21,913 bases of DNA from contig CAYYJR010000037.1 in NCBI GenBank assembly GCA_964472305.1, forward strand, positions 1 through 21,913. The letters are read 5' to 3'. The position numbers and the translations under genes were made by a program. Source of the DNA: CAYYJR01 sp964472305. Its GTDB lineage: Bacteria > Armatimonadota > Hebobacteria > CAIYQO01. This document shows positions 5,789 through 14,280 of this stretch, one piece after another. The notes beneath the pieces were generated by a model. The model ran no database searches. It saw only the letters and a list, made by a program, of their open reading frames with translations, and had not been told where the DNA came from. Positions within the stretch are counted from its first letter, which is position 1, and each line of letters opens with the position of its first letter.

Positions 5789-7213
5789 TTACAATACCCG
5801 CTGCCGGATCACATCGATCTCAATGCCGGCGCGCAACTGTTCCGCCGGGAATACGCCGATCGATACCGTGTTGAGCACCAGCGCATACTGGTCTTCCGTG
5901 CCATCCATCACTAACCGCAGCGGAGTGGCGGACGTTTTGCTGTCGTCCACCTCCAGCAGCAGGCCGTCGGCGCTGAATTGTGCGCCGATGATCTCCGGGC
6001 CGGACAACGGGAACACTTCCTGAAAATCCGCCTGCACCAGCACGTCGCCAAAGCGCGGTCGTGTTTGGCCGAGTACCAGCGATTGTTGCGGCAGCGGCAG
6101 CGATTTCAGCGCCGCCATGCCGCGATAGGCATATTCCGGGGTGCCGGTCAATTGATAGGCCTGCAACAGCAATAACGGCAGCCACAAGGAAGCCAACTCC
6201 CATTCGCTCCCTTCGCCGAATACGCCGAGTGAGGATTCCTCGGGAGCGCCCAGCGTGCACTGGTGCAGGCACAGGCGATCCAGCCAGCACAGTCCGTCTT
6301 CCAATCGTTGCCAATCCCCCGCGGTCGCCGCGTTTAAATGGTGCTGCACCACGGCGGCAATGGCGGCGGGCGATCCTTCCCAGCGGAACGGTTGCCAGTC
6401 GTCGATGTCGTGCACTGGCGGCAACTGGGGCAGCGACATGGTGGCGGGACGCGCGTCGCTCTGGCTGACCAGCGTTAAATCTTCATGGCTGCCCAACAAG
6501 CGCACCACTTGCTGGAAGCCGCGCCGCTGCAGGGCGCGGGCGTCCAGACACAGGGCAGCGGAAAGGCGCACAGGAGTGGACAGGTTCCATGCGCGCGCCC
6601 CGCCATCCCAGATGCCATACTCGATACAGGCATCATCATCCACCCGGAGCTGCAAGCCGAGTACCTCCGGATCGCCTTCCATCAGGTCGGAGACCAGCGC
6701 GGCAAAATGCGCTCCGTTCTGCAGAAATGCGGCCGGATTTGTAACCAGCGCATCGTCCAGCACCGGCGTCATCGGCCAGAAGGCATCCGGGTCGGCGCCG
6801 GTCGATTGCAGATGCCAGCACTGCGTCAACCGCCGGCATGGGCCCTCCGCAATGCCGTTCACCGTCAGGCGGAGACGGCACCAGGTACTCTCATCCACCA
6901 GTTGCGCCGTCATGCTCAGCGTGGCTTCTCCCAGGTGGCCATGCAGCATCACACCGTGCGTCCGCCCATCCTGCTGCACCGGATCAAACGCGAACAGGTT
7001 GGCCGCGTGCTGCACGCCGGCAGCACTGGTGTATCGGATATCATCGCCGGAGATCGCGCAATACAGCGATCCCCATTGCATCTCTGCGTCACGCGCGTCG
7101 ATAATCAGACCGAGCGAGTGTCCTTCCTGCACAACCCGCAACCGTAAGAGGCCATTGTCACAAATCAGACTCCCAATGTCGTTTTGCCGCCGTTCGTGCT
7201 TTGACAAAATCAT
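5789..7213 (-). CDS. Uncharacterised 474-aa protein
   Basis: I do not recognise this family. The protein has no signal peptide (MILSKHERRQND) and no membrane helix. The first half (about 12-260) is rich in alternating hydrophobic strands and Trp, like a beta-sandwich: RLRVVQEGHSLGLIID, GVMLHGHLGEATLSMTAQL. The middle (about 285-375) is helical, including GLCWLDRLCLHQCTLGA and LWLPLLLLQAYQLTGTPEY, and resembles helical-toroid segments of carbohydrate-active proteins. The end (about 385-474) returns to beta structure. A sandwich-plus-toroid protein related to carbohydrate-active enzymes is a guess only, with no catalytic motif identified. GAGGA lies 5 bases upstream of the ATG. It stands alone, divergent from the secreted-protein gene at 7438 and followed by its own terminator. 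Confidence 0.72.
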   Translation of the reverse strand: MILSKHERRQNDIGSLICDNGLLRLRVVQEGHSLGLIIDARDAEMQWGSLYCAISGDDIRYTSAAGVQHAANLFAFDPVQQDGRTHGVMLHGHLGEATLSMTAQLVDESTWCRLRLTVNGIAEGPCRRLTQCWHLQSTGADPDAFWPMTPVLDDALVTNPAAFLQNGAHFAALVSDLMEGDPEVLGLQLRVDDDACIEYGIWDGGARAWNLSTPVRLSAALCLDARALQRRGFQQVVRLLGSHEDLTLVSQSDARPATMSLPQLPPVHDIDDWQPFRWEGSPAAIAAVVQHHLNAATAGDWQRLEDGLCWLDRLCLHQCTLGAPEESSLGVFGEGSEWELASLWLPLLLLQAYQLTGTPEYAYRGMAALKSLPLPQQSLVLGQTRPRFGDVLVQADFQEVFPLSGPEIIGAQFSADGLLLEVDDSKTSATPLRLVMDGTEDQYALVLNTVSIGVFPAEQLRAGIEIDVIRQRVL

Positions 7214-7404
7214 CCGTGTCCTCTTCCACCAGCAAATGGCGGGGGAACCGTATGCGGATGTGCCGGTGTCGCCGGCATCCGCTCATCAGGTAATTTATTC
7301 CACAGATTCTCATGATTTCTGACGCCGGCTATGCGGGTTGAACGGTGGAATCCTGGTCCGGCAACGGGTTTGCGCCACAGGATGATTATCGTGGGTAGAT
7401 CGGG

Positions 7405-7410
7405 TATAAT
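7405..7410 (+). promoter_or_regulatory. Consensus -10 box before the LolA-like gene
   Basis: A perfect TATAAT lies 27 bases upstream of the ATG at 7438, leaving a leader of about 20 nt that contains the GGAGGTGA ribosome site. No good -35 is visible 16-18 bases upstream, so it may need an activator or be weak. Confidence 0.5.
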
Positions 7411-7437
7411 AGCCCCATTCCCGGTTGGAGGTGAAGT

Positions 7438-8271
7438 ATGCGGATGCGCCTGGTATTGCTGTGTGCCGTCGTCGCCTTGCTGACGGTGGCGGGCTGGTCG
7501 AAGGCCAAAAAGGAAAAAATGGACGCGCGGGCATTCATCGCCCGCTCTGACGCGCAGTATTATTACCCGGAGGCGCACGGCGTGAACGATCTGGTGGTCG
7601 ATATCATCGTCGATCAGTTTGCTGATCTGCCGGGCATGAAGGATAACGCGATCACTTTCTACTACGCCGGAAAAGATCGCCAGACAATCAAGGTCTCCAA
7701 AGCGCCGCCACAGGACGACAAGGTCATCGCGATACTCAACGCGCTCGGTTCGTTAAGTGAGTTCCTCATGGCGCAACCCTCCGCACCCACCTTCGCGGGA
7801 TTGAAGGTGAGCGTCCAGCCGGTCACACGCCTGATTGCCGGGCACTCCAATACCCGCTATTTCCTGCTCGTGGGCAAGACGGATGCCAAAGATGCGCCCG
7901 CGCAGGAATTTCACGTGCTGCTCGATGCGCAGGGATTGGCGTATCAATTGGAAAACGTGACGAAGGATGGCGTCACCGTCGCCGCCACCCTGGAGAACGT
8001 GCGTGTCGGTAACCTGTGGCACATCGCGAAGGTGACCACCCGCCAGATGACCAAAGACGGGCCGTATTGGAAGATCGAGACGGTGACCTATGCCGATGTC
8101 GAAACATATTCCTTCCCATCCATAGTGACGGTGCAGTATCGGAATATGATCAACGAACCGGTACCCGGCATGCATGACATTACCATTCGCCTGCGCAATT
8201 TCCGCGTTAATACCGGGGCCGCCGCCGCGTTGCTGCCCGCGAAGGAAGCGCCCAAGCCGGTCACTCCCTGA
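7438..8271 (+). CDS. Secreted protein, LolA/lipoprotein-sorting-like
   Basis: A 277-aa exported protein. The N-terminus MRMRLVLLCAVVALLTVAGW is a classic signal peptide with a basic start and a hydrophobic core. The mature part alternates beta strands in the style of the LolA/LolB/outer-membrane lipoprotein-sorting fold. It opens with helix-like DARAFIARSDAQYYYPEAHGVNDLVVDI, and later shows YFLLVGKTDAK, EFHVLLDAQGL and YWKIETVTYADVE, followed by a Pro/Ala tail. LolA-like proteins carry lipophilic cargo across the periplasm; cargo and partner are unknown here. GGAGG at 7427-7431 fixes the start. Its 3' neighbour on the same strand is the anti-sigma-like gene 139 bp away. The fold assignment rests on pattern only. 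Confidence 0.65.
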   Translation: MRMRLVLLCAVVALLTVAGWSKAKKEKMDARAFIARSDAQYYYPEAHGVNDLVVDIIVDQFADLPGMKDNAITFYYAGKDRQTIKVSKAPPQDDKVIAILNALGSLSEFLMAQPSAPTFAGLKVSVQPVTRLIAGHSNTRYFLLVGKTDAKDAPAQEFHVLLDAQGLAYQLENVTKDGVTVAATLENVRVGNLWHIAKVTTRQMTKDGPYWKIETVTYADVETYSFPSIVTVQYRNMINEPVPGMHDITIRLRNFRVNTGAAAALLPAKEAPKPVTP

Positions 8272-8341
8272 CAACCTGCGGGACAGCGCATGCTTTGTTC
8301 GTCACTCCGCCCGCGGGAAACAGGAAAAAATGAAAAATTCC

Positions 8342-8367
8342 TGAAACTTCTCCCGCGCACCGGTGTC
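8342..8367 (+). promoter_or_regulatory. Candidate ECF-type promoter before the double-ZAS gene
   Basis: TGAAAC (8342-8347) and TGTC (8364-8367), separated by 16 bases, resemble the TGAAAC-N16-CGTN pattern of ECF sigma promoters. Transcription would start about 35 bases before the ATG at 8411. It overlaps a nested stem-forming sequence: GCGGGA/TCCCGC at 8313-8356 enclosing CAGGAA/TTCCTG. This is suggestive only, since the element is short. Confidence 0.3.
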
Positions 8368-8410
8368 AATCCAAGTGGAGACCGCTCCGGTGAAAGTGAG
8401 GACGAACGCC

Positions 8411-9649
8411 ATGCGTTGTCCCGAAACCGCGAAAATCTGGATACAGGAAGATTTAACCGATCCGCAACGGCTTGCGCATCTGGCGGGGTGCCCTGCCTGC
8501 CGCGCGGAAGCTGATCATGTCGCGCGTCTCCAAGCGATGTTGACCCACTTGCCCCAGGCCGATGCCCCCCTGTCCGTCGATGCACGCCTGCGCACGCTGG
8601 CGGTGGAGACCGGCGAGCAACGCCTGAGTTGCGAACGTACGCTCGATTTACTGGAAGCTTGGCGCGAAGACGAGTTGGATGCCGTGGGGCGCTTCCTGGT
8701 GGACGATCACTTGCTCTGGTGCCCGGCCTGCGCCCATGCCGCGGAAGCGGCGGATACGCTGAGCGTGTTGCTGCACGGACTGCCGACACTGACTCCGCCG
8801 GATGCCATCGCCGAACGTATTGCCCATGCCCGTCTGCCATGGTGGCGCCGACTGTTGCCGTCGCCGGCCCCGCGGCCGGCCTGGGGACGCGTGCTGCCGG
8901 TGGCCGGCGCGATGGCCGCGGCCATGTTGTTGCTCACCTTCAGTCTGCAGTCGCCGCCGCCGAACCAGGACACGACCGCAAAACTCCCGCGGTCCGTCTC
9001 TCCGTCGATGCCGGCGCCGCCGCGCATTCATTACACGACGCCGGTCGGCCCGTTCAACCGCCGCATACCCGGCGACATCACGGTTGCCTCGGTGCCGCAC
9101 ACCGGCGCACCGCCGGCGTGCATGACGGTGCATGAGGAAGTGGCGACGGACATCGTTGTGCCGGTCGCGGCCCCACGCACCCCGCAATCCATGGACAAGG
9201 CCGATATGCTGTTGTCTTCCCTGTTGGGCGCCTCGCGCAAACCCGCGCCACCGTGGGCAGTGCGCCCAGCGGTGGATGACGAGGAAATTGCCGCCAAGCC
9301 CGGCAGCGAGATGACCCCGGTTCTGATGGCGTTCGCCCCCGGCGAACCGTCTGGCGGATCGCCGGAAGTGGTTTACGTCGCCACGGCGCGCGACGCTCTG
9401 GTCAATATCACGCGGGAAGAGGCGCTGGCGCAGAGCGAGGAATCGCTCTCGGCGCTGCCTGATTCGTTGCGCATAGCCAGCGCGATGCAGCCGCCCGTGC
9501 GCGTGGCGATGCCACCCTCCACCGATGAGATCAGCAAGTCCCTTTCACTCGACCTGCGGGATAAGACGCTCACCAAACCTGCGCCGATCACGTTACGTGA
9601 CGAACGCTCGCTGAAACGACCTGATGGGGTGTTGTTTACCATCCAATAA
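8411..9649 (+). CDS. Membrane-anchored anti-sigma-like protein with two ZAS zinc fingers
   Basis: A 412-aa single-pass membrane protein. Two zinc-binding anti-sigma (ZAS, zf-HC2-like) signatures stand in tandem. The first has Cys3, His23, Cys27 and Cys30 in HLAGCPAC. The second has Cys74, His100, Cys104 and Cys107 in HLLWCPAC. A transmembrane helix follows at about 161-178 (VLPVAGAMAAAMLLLTFS), then a Pro/Ala-rich, probably periplasmic region of some 230 residues. ZAS proteins hold ECF sigma factors at the membrane until an envelope signal triggers release. No sigma-factor gene adjoins it, which is unusual. GTGAGGA 8 bases before the ATG at 8411 decides the start over an upstream GTG at 8363. 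An outer-membrane-type gene follows 90 bp downstream. Confidence 0.72.
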   Translation: MRCPETAKIWIQEDLTDPQRLAHLAGCPACRAEADHVARLQAMLTHLPQADAPLSVDARLRTLAVETGEQRLSCERTLDLLEAWREDELDAVGRFLVDDHLLWCPACAHAAEAADTLSVLLHGLPTLTPPDAIAERIAHARLPWWRRLLPSPAPRPAWGRVLPVAGAMAAAMLLLTFSLQSPPPNQDTTAKLPRSVSPSMPAPPRIHYTTPVGPFNRRIPGDITVASVPHTGAPPACMTVHEEVATDIVVPVAAPRTPQSMDKADMLLSSLLGASRKPAPPWAVRPAVDDEEIAAKPGSEMTPVLMAFAPGEPSGGSPEVVYVATARDALVNITREEALAQSEESLSALPDSLRIASAMQPPVRVAMPPSTDEISKSLSLDLRDKTLTKPAPITLRDERSLKRPDGVLFTIQ

Positions 9650-9739
9650 TGGCACATCGGCGAAAAGAATCGGGATTTCACCGGTCTTCAATACCGGCAT
9701 GCGACACGACTACATGGACATCGGGAATAATACCTAACA

Positions 9740-12337
9740 ATGGGAGAAGTGATCGTCAGGGAGAGCATACACGGACCGTGTGCCAGCCGCCTCTGTGCGC
9801 AATGGTTGGCGGCGTTGGCGATTATCGCGCTGACCATGCTGCCGTGCCGCGTGCGTGCATTACAGGGGGAGGCGCCGGCGGATGCCGCGCCGGCAACCCC
9901 GTTCACCCCAACCGTCGTTTCGCCGACCTACTTTGAAAAAGCTACGGATCCGCACTCGCTGAAACAGGAAGACGGCTGGCAGGTCGGCGGCATCAATACT
10001 CACTTCGAGAAACAGGATGGTGGCGAAGCGTTGAACCTGCGCGGCGGATTGTTCTTCAGCCGTCGCCTCGCTGCCCGCGGTATTCTGGATACCGATACGT
10101 CATTCTCCGTCAATCGTTTCGGCGCGAACACCCTGGGCGGCACCCAGACGGCGTTTCTCCCCGCCTTGCTGTTCGGCAATGCCGGCGGCGACACGGGAAC
10201 CGCGGACCGTATTATCGACCAGGAGATGCATTATCAGGCGCATGGGCTGAACCTGACCGGGTCCTATACCGACGTCGACAAGGATTTTCAGGGGCTTGAC
10301 GTGCTGAAGCGGCAGATGGCGCTCACCGATCCCACCAGCGCGGGTCGCCTCGTTCTGGGTCGCTCGCAGCAGAGTTATCACGTGGATTACACCGGCGTGC
10401 GCGGACTGACGTTGTCGAGTGAATCCACCACCATGCGCTACGACAACGCCGCCGATAAAGCGCGCGACGGGTTGACCAATACCCGGCAAACCAACGCCAT
10501 CGCCTTCGCGCTGGCGCCGCGGCAGCAACTGCAGTTTACACAGACGACCACTACCGATGATTGGGATCAGGCGAAGGCGAAGAAGGCCGGAACGGAAACG
10601 CGGTCGGAGGCGTTACGCCTCACCAGCGGCGTGGCGCAAAAATCGACACTGTCGCTGGGCCAGACACTCACCGAAACGACGACCGGCACGCGGCAGACCG
10701 ATGTCCGCCAACGCGACATGACGCTGCAATGGAATGAATGGCGCGGATTCGCACTGCAAGGCACCTATACCAATCGGCTGATCGCGCAGTCGAAAGAACA
10801 GACCGACACACTGGGCTTGACGGTGACCACCGCGCTACTGCCGAATATGCAATTGACCGGCAAGCTGATGCAAAGCACGACGAGCAAGCCGGCAGGCGCG
10901 GTGGGGGCGCATACCGATCAACTGGACATGACACTCGTCACGAACGTCTGCTCCGGATTGCAGGTGACCAGCCAGTTCCAGGATATCGACGCGTCGAACA
11001 AGAACGTTACCCGCCTGCAGGATCAGCAGATTGCGTGGACGCTTTCGCCGCGCTGGAAACTCACTTCGCGACTGCTGAATTCGGAGAATGCGAAGACCGG
11101 CGCCAACGACCGCACCGAGTTCCTTCTCAGTGGACAGGTGGGCAGCAAGGCGCGCCCCGCGCAGATACGCCTGCTGACGCGCGACGAGGAACTGCCCGGC
11201 GCGGCGCAGCAACAGCGCCGCGAGCTGAGCTATACACACGCGCTGGACGACACCAAGGCGCCGACAACCCTGCAGGCGCAGGTCGGTGATTACGCGCTGG
11301 CTCCGCACGTGGGCACGCTGCAACAGGATATGCTGTGTACGCTGCAGTTGCTGGCGGCGCATCCCACCCCGCGAACCACGCTGTCGCTCGGTGTGTACGA
11401 CGGTCCGGTGCTGGGATCGCGCTACCTGGCCTATCGCGCGTGGGGTCAACGGCCACAGGGAAACCTTGAGGTGTGGTCGGCGAAGGAGTTCGTGCATTAC
11501 CGCGAGCAAGGCGGCGAACTGGTGCAGGCGCTGACGGAGACCACGAAGCTGGTGGTGAAGGAACAGCGCGGCAGGCGGGAGGATACCGGACGGCTGGAGA
11601 CGCGGGAATACGGCGTCGAGCAGCGGTTGGGGATGCTGACTCTGCTCGGTGGACGGCGCTACACCACCACGACCTCTACCGCGACGACGTTGGAAGAAAG
11701 CTGGTGGCGATTGGCATTGACGGAGAAGCAACCGTTGCCGGAGTGGGCGGTGAAGTCCACGCGCGACGCGGTGTTCGAAGATACCGCGCAATGGGGATTG
11801 ACGGTGTTGCCGGTATGGGTACCCACACCCGCACATGGATTGACCATAGACCGCCGCTTGTCACAGGTGGCCGGCAGGCCGACCGACGAATATGCGGTAC
11901 AATATGCCGACATGCTTGGGCACTCCTGTTTCGTGCAGGGCTTGTTCGAGCAGGACCCGCGCAAAGCAGGCAATCCCTCCGAGATCGACCGGGTCGAGCG
12001 CAGCATGGTGCATATAGGGTATGCCGTTCGTCCGGCGGTGCAGGTTTTTGCCCGCTATTTGAGCGAAGATCGGCAGGATACGGTGAACACCCAGTGCGTG
12101 CGAACGATCGGCGTAGTGGGACGTCTGTCGTCGCGGGTGCGGCTGCAACTGCAACTGGATGCCATGCGGCGTCAGACGGTCACCGGCAAGGCGGCGGGTA
12201 ATGCCTATCTGCTCGCGTATGAGCGCACGCTCAGCGCGGACGACAGTGTGGTGCTGAAATGCCGCGTGAACCCGTCCGCGTTATACAAGCCGGAAGACCG
12301 CACCCGCCTGGAAGCAAGCTTCCGCCGTGTGTTTTGA
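9740..12337 (+). CDS. Large probable outer-membrane beta-barrel protein
   Basis: An 865-aa exported protein. The signal sequence contains the core WLAALAIIALTML, with likely cleavage after PCRVRA. The rest is a long series of amphipathic strands joined by polar turns rich in Thr, Gln, Asp and Gly, with no soluble-enzyme motif. It ends in RLEASFRRVF, a C-terminal Phe with alternating hydrophobic residues as recognised by the BAM machinery. It reads as an unusually large single beta-barrel of unknown function. The ATG at 9740 has no good Shine-Dalgarno site, and a GTG at 9749 is an alternative, so the exact start is uncertain. It lies downstream of the anti-sigma-like gene and 14 bp before the glycosyltransferase, probably in one operon with the latter. 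I do not recognise the family. Confidence 0.7.
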   Translation: MGEVIVRESIHGPCASRLCAQWLAALAIIALTMLPCRVRALQGEAPADAAPATPFTPTVVSPTYFEKATDPHSLKQEDGWQVGGINTHFEKQDGGEALNLRGGLFFSRRLAARGILDTDTSFSVNRFGANTLGGTQTAFLPALLFGNAGGDTGTADRIIDQEMHYQAHGLNLTGSYTDVDKDFQGLDVLKRQMALTDPTSAGRLVLGRSQQSYHVDYTGVRGLTLSSESTTMRYDNAADKARDGLTNTRQTNAIAFALAPRQQLQFTQTTTTDDWDQAKAKKAGTETRSEALRLTSGVAQKSTLSLGQTLTETTTGTRQTDVRQRDMTLQWNEWRGFALQGTYTNRLIAQSKEQTDTLGLTVTTALLPNMQLTGKLMQSTTSKPAGAVGAHTDQLDMTLVTNVCSGLQVTSQFQDIDASNKNVTRLQDQQIAWTLSPRWKLTSRLLNSENAKTGANDRTEFLLSGQVGSKARPAQIRLLTRDEELPGAAQQQRRELSYTHALDDTKAPTTLQAQVGDYALAPHVGTLQQDMLCTLQLLAAHPTPRTTLSLGVYDGPVLGSRYLAYRAWGQRPQGNLEVWSAKEFVHYREQGGELVQALTETTKLVVKEQRGRREDTGRLETREYGVEQRLGMLTLLGGRRYTTTTSTATTLEESWWRLALTEKQPLPEWAVKSTRDAVFEDTAQWGLTVLPVWVPTPAHGLTIDRRLSQVAGRPTDEYAVQYADMLGHSCFVQGLFEQDPRKAGNPSEIDRVERSMVHIGYAVRPAVQVFARYLSEDRQDTVNTQCVRTIGVVGRLSSRVRLQLQLDAMRRQTVTGKAAGNAYLLAYERTLSADDSVVLKCRVNPSALYKPEDRTRLEASFRRVF

Positions 12338-12351
12338 GTGAACGGGACACT

Positions 12352-13209
12352 ATGATTTCCATTGTTATACCCAGCTTTAACAAGGTGCAATATACACAGC
12401 GCTGCCTGGACAGCCTGCTTTTTACCGTGGACGCGGAATATGAAGTCGTGGTGGTGGACAATGGCTCCACCGACGGCACGGCGGAATTTTTGCTCGATTT
12501 TCGTCGGCGCGCGGCGGAGGCGGCTATTCCCGTTACCGTGCTGCTGCACGACCACAACGTCGGCGCTTGCACTGCGCGCAACCAGGCGCTTGCCCTCTGT
12601 CGCGGCAGTGAAATCGCTTTTCTCGATAATGATATTGTGGTGCGTGACCGGCGCTGGCTGACGATGCTGCGCGCGTCGCTTTACGCCGACGAGACTACCG
12701 CGCTGGTTACCCCCAAGCTGCTCTTTCCCTTCCCACCACTGCAGATCGAGCACGCCGGCATCGCAATCTCACCAACCGGCGTCGTCGGCTACCTGGGTCG
12801 CGGCGCGCGGCGCGACGACCCGGCATTTAATTCGCGCCGCGAGTTGCAGGGATCGGCCAGCGCCTGCGTGCTGGTGAAGCGCGCGGTGTTGGATCAGGTG
12901 GGCGGCTTCGACGAAATCTTCAATCCGGTGCAATTCGAAGACCTCGATCTGTTCTATCGCATGAAATCACACGGGTATCGGCTGTACTACGAGCCGACGG
13001 TAGAGATGTATCACTTCGAGAACGTGACCACCAATAACTCGCCGCAGATCAATTTTAAATACCAGACGGTGAAAAACGGCCTGGAGTTCAAACGCCGCTG
13101 GCGTCACCTTTTCGCTGCTGAAAACGGTCCTGCCGACGACACCCTCCGTTGGGCGGATATCCCCCGCCGCCGCATTGACGAAATCGGCGAGTTGGAAATG
13201 CGGGTATAA
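12352..13209 (+). CDS. Family 2 glycosyltransferase
   Basis: A 285-aa GT-A fold, GT2-type glycosyltransferase, which transfers a sugar from a nucleotide-sugar donor to a saccharide or lipid-linked acceptor on the cytoplasmic side. Motifs in order: SIVIPSFNK (3-11), VVVDNGSTDGT (33-43) for nucleotide binding, NVGACTARNQAL (69-80), the metal-binding DND at 92-94 in AFLDNDIVV, GGFDEIFNPVQFEDLDLFYRM (184-204) with the catalytic-type ED, and MYHFE (219-223). There is no membrane helix. An upstream in-frame ATG at 12259 lies inside the beta-barrel gene; the ATG at 12352 gives the family N-terminus, although its GGGA ribosome site is weak. The 14-bp gap to the barrel gene suggests co-transcription. 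The acceptor is unknown. Confidence 0.88.
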   Translation: MISIVIPSFNKVQYTQRCLDSLLFTVDAEYEVVVVDNGSTDGTAEFLLDFRRRAAEAAIPVTVLLHDHNVGACTARNQALALCRGSEIAFLDNDIVVRDRRWLTMLRASLYADETTALVTPKLLFPFPPLQIEHAGIAISPTGVVGYLGRGARRDDPAFNSRRELQGSASACVLVKRAVLDQVGGFDEIFNPVQFEDLDLFYRMKSHGYRLYYEPTVEMYHFENVTTNNSPQINFKYQTVKNGLEFKRRWRHLFAAENGPADDTLRWADIPRRRIDEIGELEMRV

Positions 13210-13324
13210 GGATTGTCCACTCTCCACCACATCCATGCTCAACGGGTGTGATCCCTTCGTGAATGCGCCATGCACGTCACATGCCGCATCCCACCGCCGG
13301 GTACGGTGTGTGGGGGAACGGAGC

Positions 13325-13951
13325 ATGGCGAAATTACTGCATATCCTGGCGCATCCCGATCCGGCGACATCGCGCTCGGCGGAGATTGCCGTCGCCTTCC
13401 TGGAGAGTTACGCGGAGACGCATCATGACGATGAGATCGTGCTGCTCGATCTGTATCGCGAGCAGGTGCCATACCTTTCGGCTGCGCATCTGCGGGCAAT
13501 GAGCAAGCAGGGCGCGCCCGTGTCGATGGACGAGGAGGAGCAGCGCGCCTGGGCGGAGATGCTGACAATGATCAGCTACTTGCGGGAGGCGCAGAAGATT
13601 CTGGTAACCTCGCCGATGTGGAATTACACCGTACCCGCCATCCTGAAGGCATTTATCGACCTGGTGGTCGTAGCCGGGCAGACGCTGCGCTTCACCGAAA
13701 GCGGTCCCGTCGGCTTGCTGACCGGGCGGCGCGCCATGCTGATTTCGACCTACGGCGGCATCTATTCCGCGCCGGCAGTGGCGGGGGGTATTACCACGAC
13801 CCATTATGTACGTGCGGTGTTGGAACTGATGGGCATCGAAGTGGCGGGCGAAGTCGTGGTGGAAGGCACCAACTACCTGCCGCCGGATGTGGTCAAGCAA
13901 GTGATCGATGACGCCGATGCCCGGGCACGCACATTGGCGAAAACGTTCTGA
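13325..13951 (+). CDS. azoR: FMN-dependent NADH-azoreductase / quinone reductase
   Basis: A 208-aa flavodoxin-fold oxidoreductase of the AzoR family, which reduces quinones and azo compounds with NAD(P)H through FMN. Visible signatures are the N-terminal LLHILAHPDPATSRS phosphate-binding loop (4-18), SPMWNYTVPAILKAFID (96-112), which is the family's hallmark FMN/substrate segment, and ISTYGGIYS (140-148). Length is typical. The ATG at 13325 follows a GGGGGAA/GGAG-type ribosome site. It is 115 bp past the glycosyltransferase stop and probably its own unit. The physiological substrate is more likely a quinone or other electrophile than azo dyes; that is general family knowledge, not visible here. 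Confidence 0.88.
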   Translation: MAKLLHILAHPDPATSRSAEIAVAFLESYAETHHDDEIVLLDLYREQVPYLSAAHLRAMSKQGAPVSMDEEEQRAWAEMLTMISYLREAQKILVTSPMWNYTVPAILKAFIDLVVVAGQTLRFTESGPVGLLTGRRAMLISTYGGIYSAPAVAGGITTTHYVRAVLELMGIEVAGEVVVEGTNYLPPDVVKQVIDDADARARTLAKTF

Positions 13952-14063
13952 TCCGACCTGGATACTGAGACATCCATGACCCCGTCTCATCGCCGTCGCG
14001 CGGTACTGTCATCCGCTGCTGGATGCCGGGTGGCGATCCGTTCCAACAATCATGCGTCACGCA

Positions 14064-14258
14064 TCATTGACACGGTCGCACCCCGGCTTTCCGCAAAATG
14101 GCAACCATCGGGCACCAGTTCGTGAAGCCGGACTGCAACAGATTCACGCCAATGAAGGCGGTGAACCACAGCCAGTTGGGATGGACGTAATGTGCCAGCA
14201 TCAGGCTCACAAGCAGCAGCAAGCCGGAAATAAGGCGTAAAGCGCGTTCGATGGTCAT
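14064..14258 (-). CDS. Small DUF2892 (YgaP-type) membrane protein
   Basis: A 64-aa membrane protein that matches the DUF2892 / YgaP transmembrane-domain pattern: MTIERALRLISG, two hydrophobic helices (about 9-27 and 30-46), then NLLQSGFTNWCPMVAILRKAGV with the conserved FTNWCP. In YgaP this domain is fused to a rhodanese; here it stands alone. CGGAGGA 7 bases before the ATG at 14258 supports the start. It follows the TolC-like gene by 22 bp, so it is probably the last gene of the efflux operon. Its single Cys in NWCP is the only obvious reactive residue. A sulfur- or redox-related role is a guess from the family. Confidence 0.85.
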   Translation of the reverse strand: MTIERALRLISGLLLLVSLMLAHYVHPNWLWFTAFIGVNLLQSGFTNWCPMVAILRKAGVRPCQ

Positions 14259-14280
14259 GATATTGTCCTCCGAGCATGAG

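Noticed and set aside
7244..7272. Imperfect hairpin upstream of the 474-aa gene (GCGGA..TGCCGG/CCGGCA..TCCGC)
   Set aside because: Short, with a bulge and no recognisable riboswitch or operator context.
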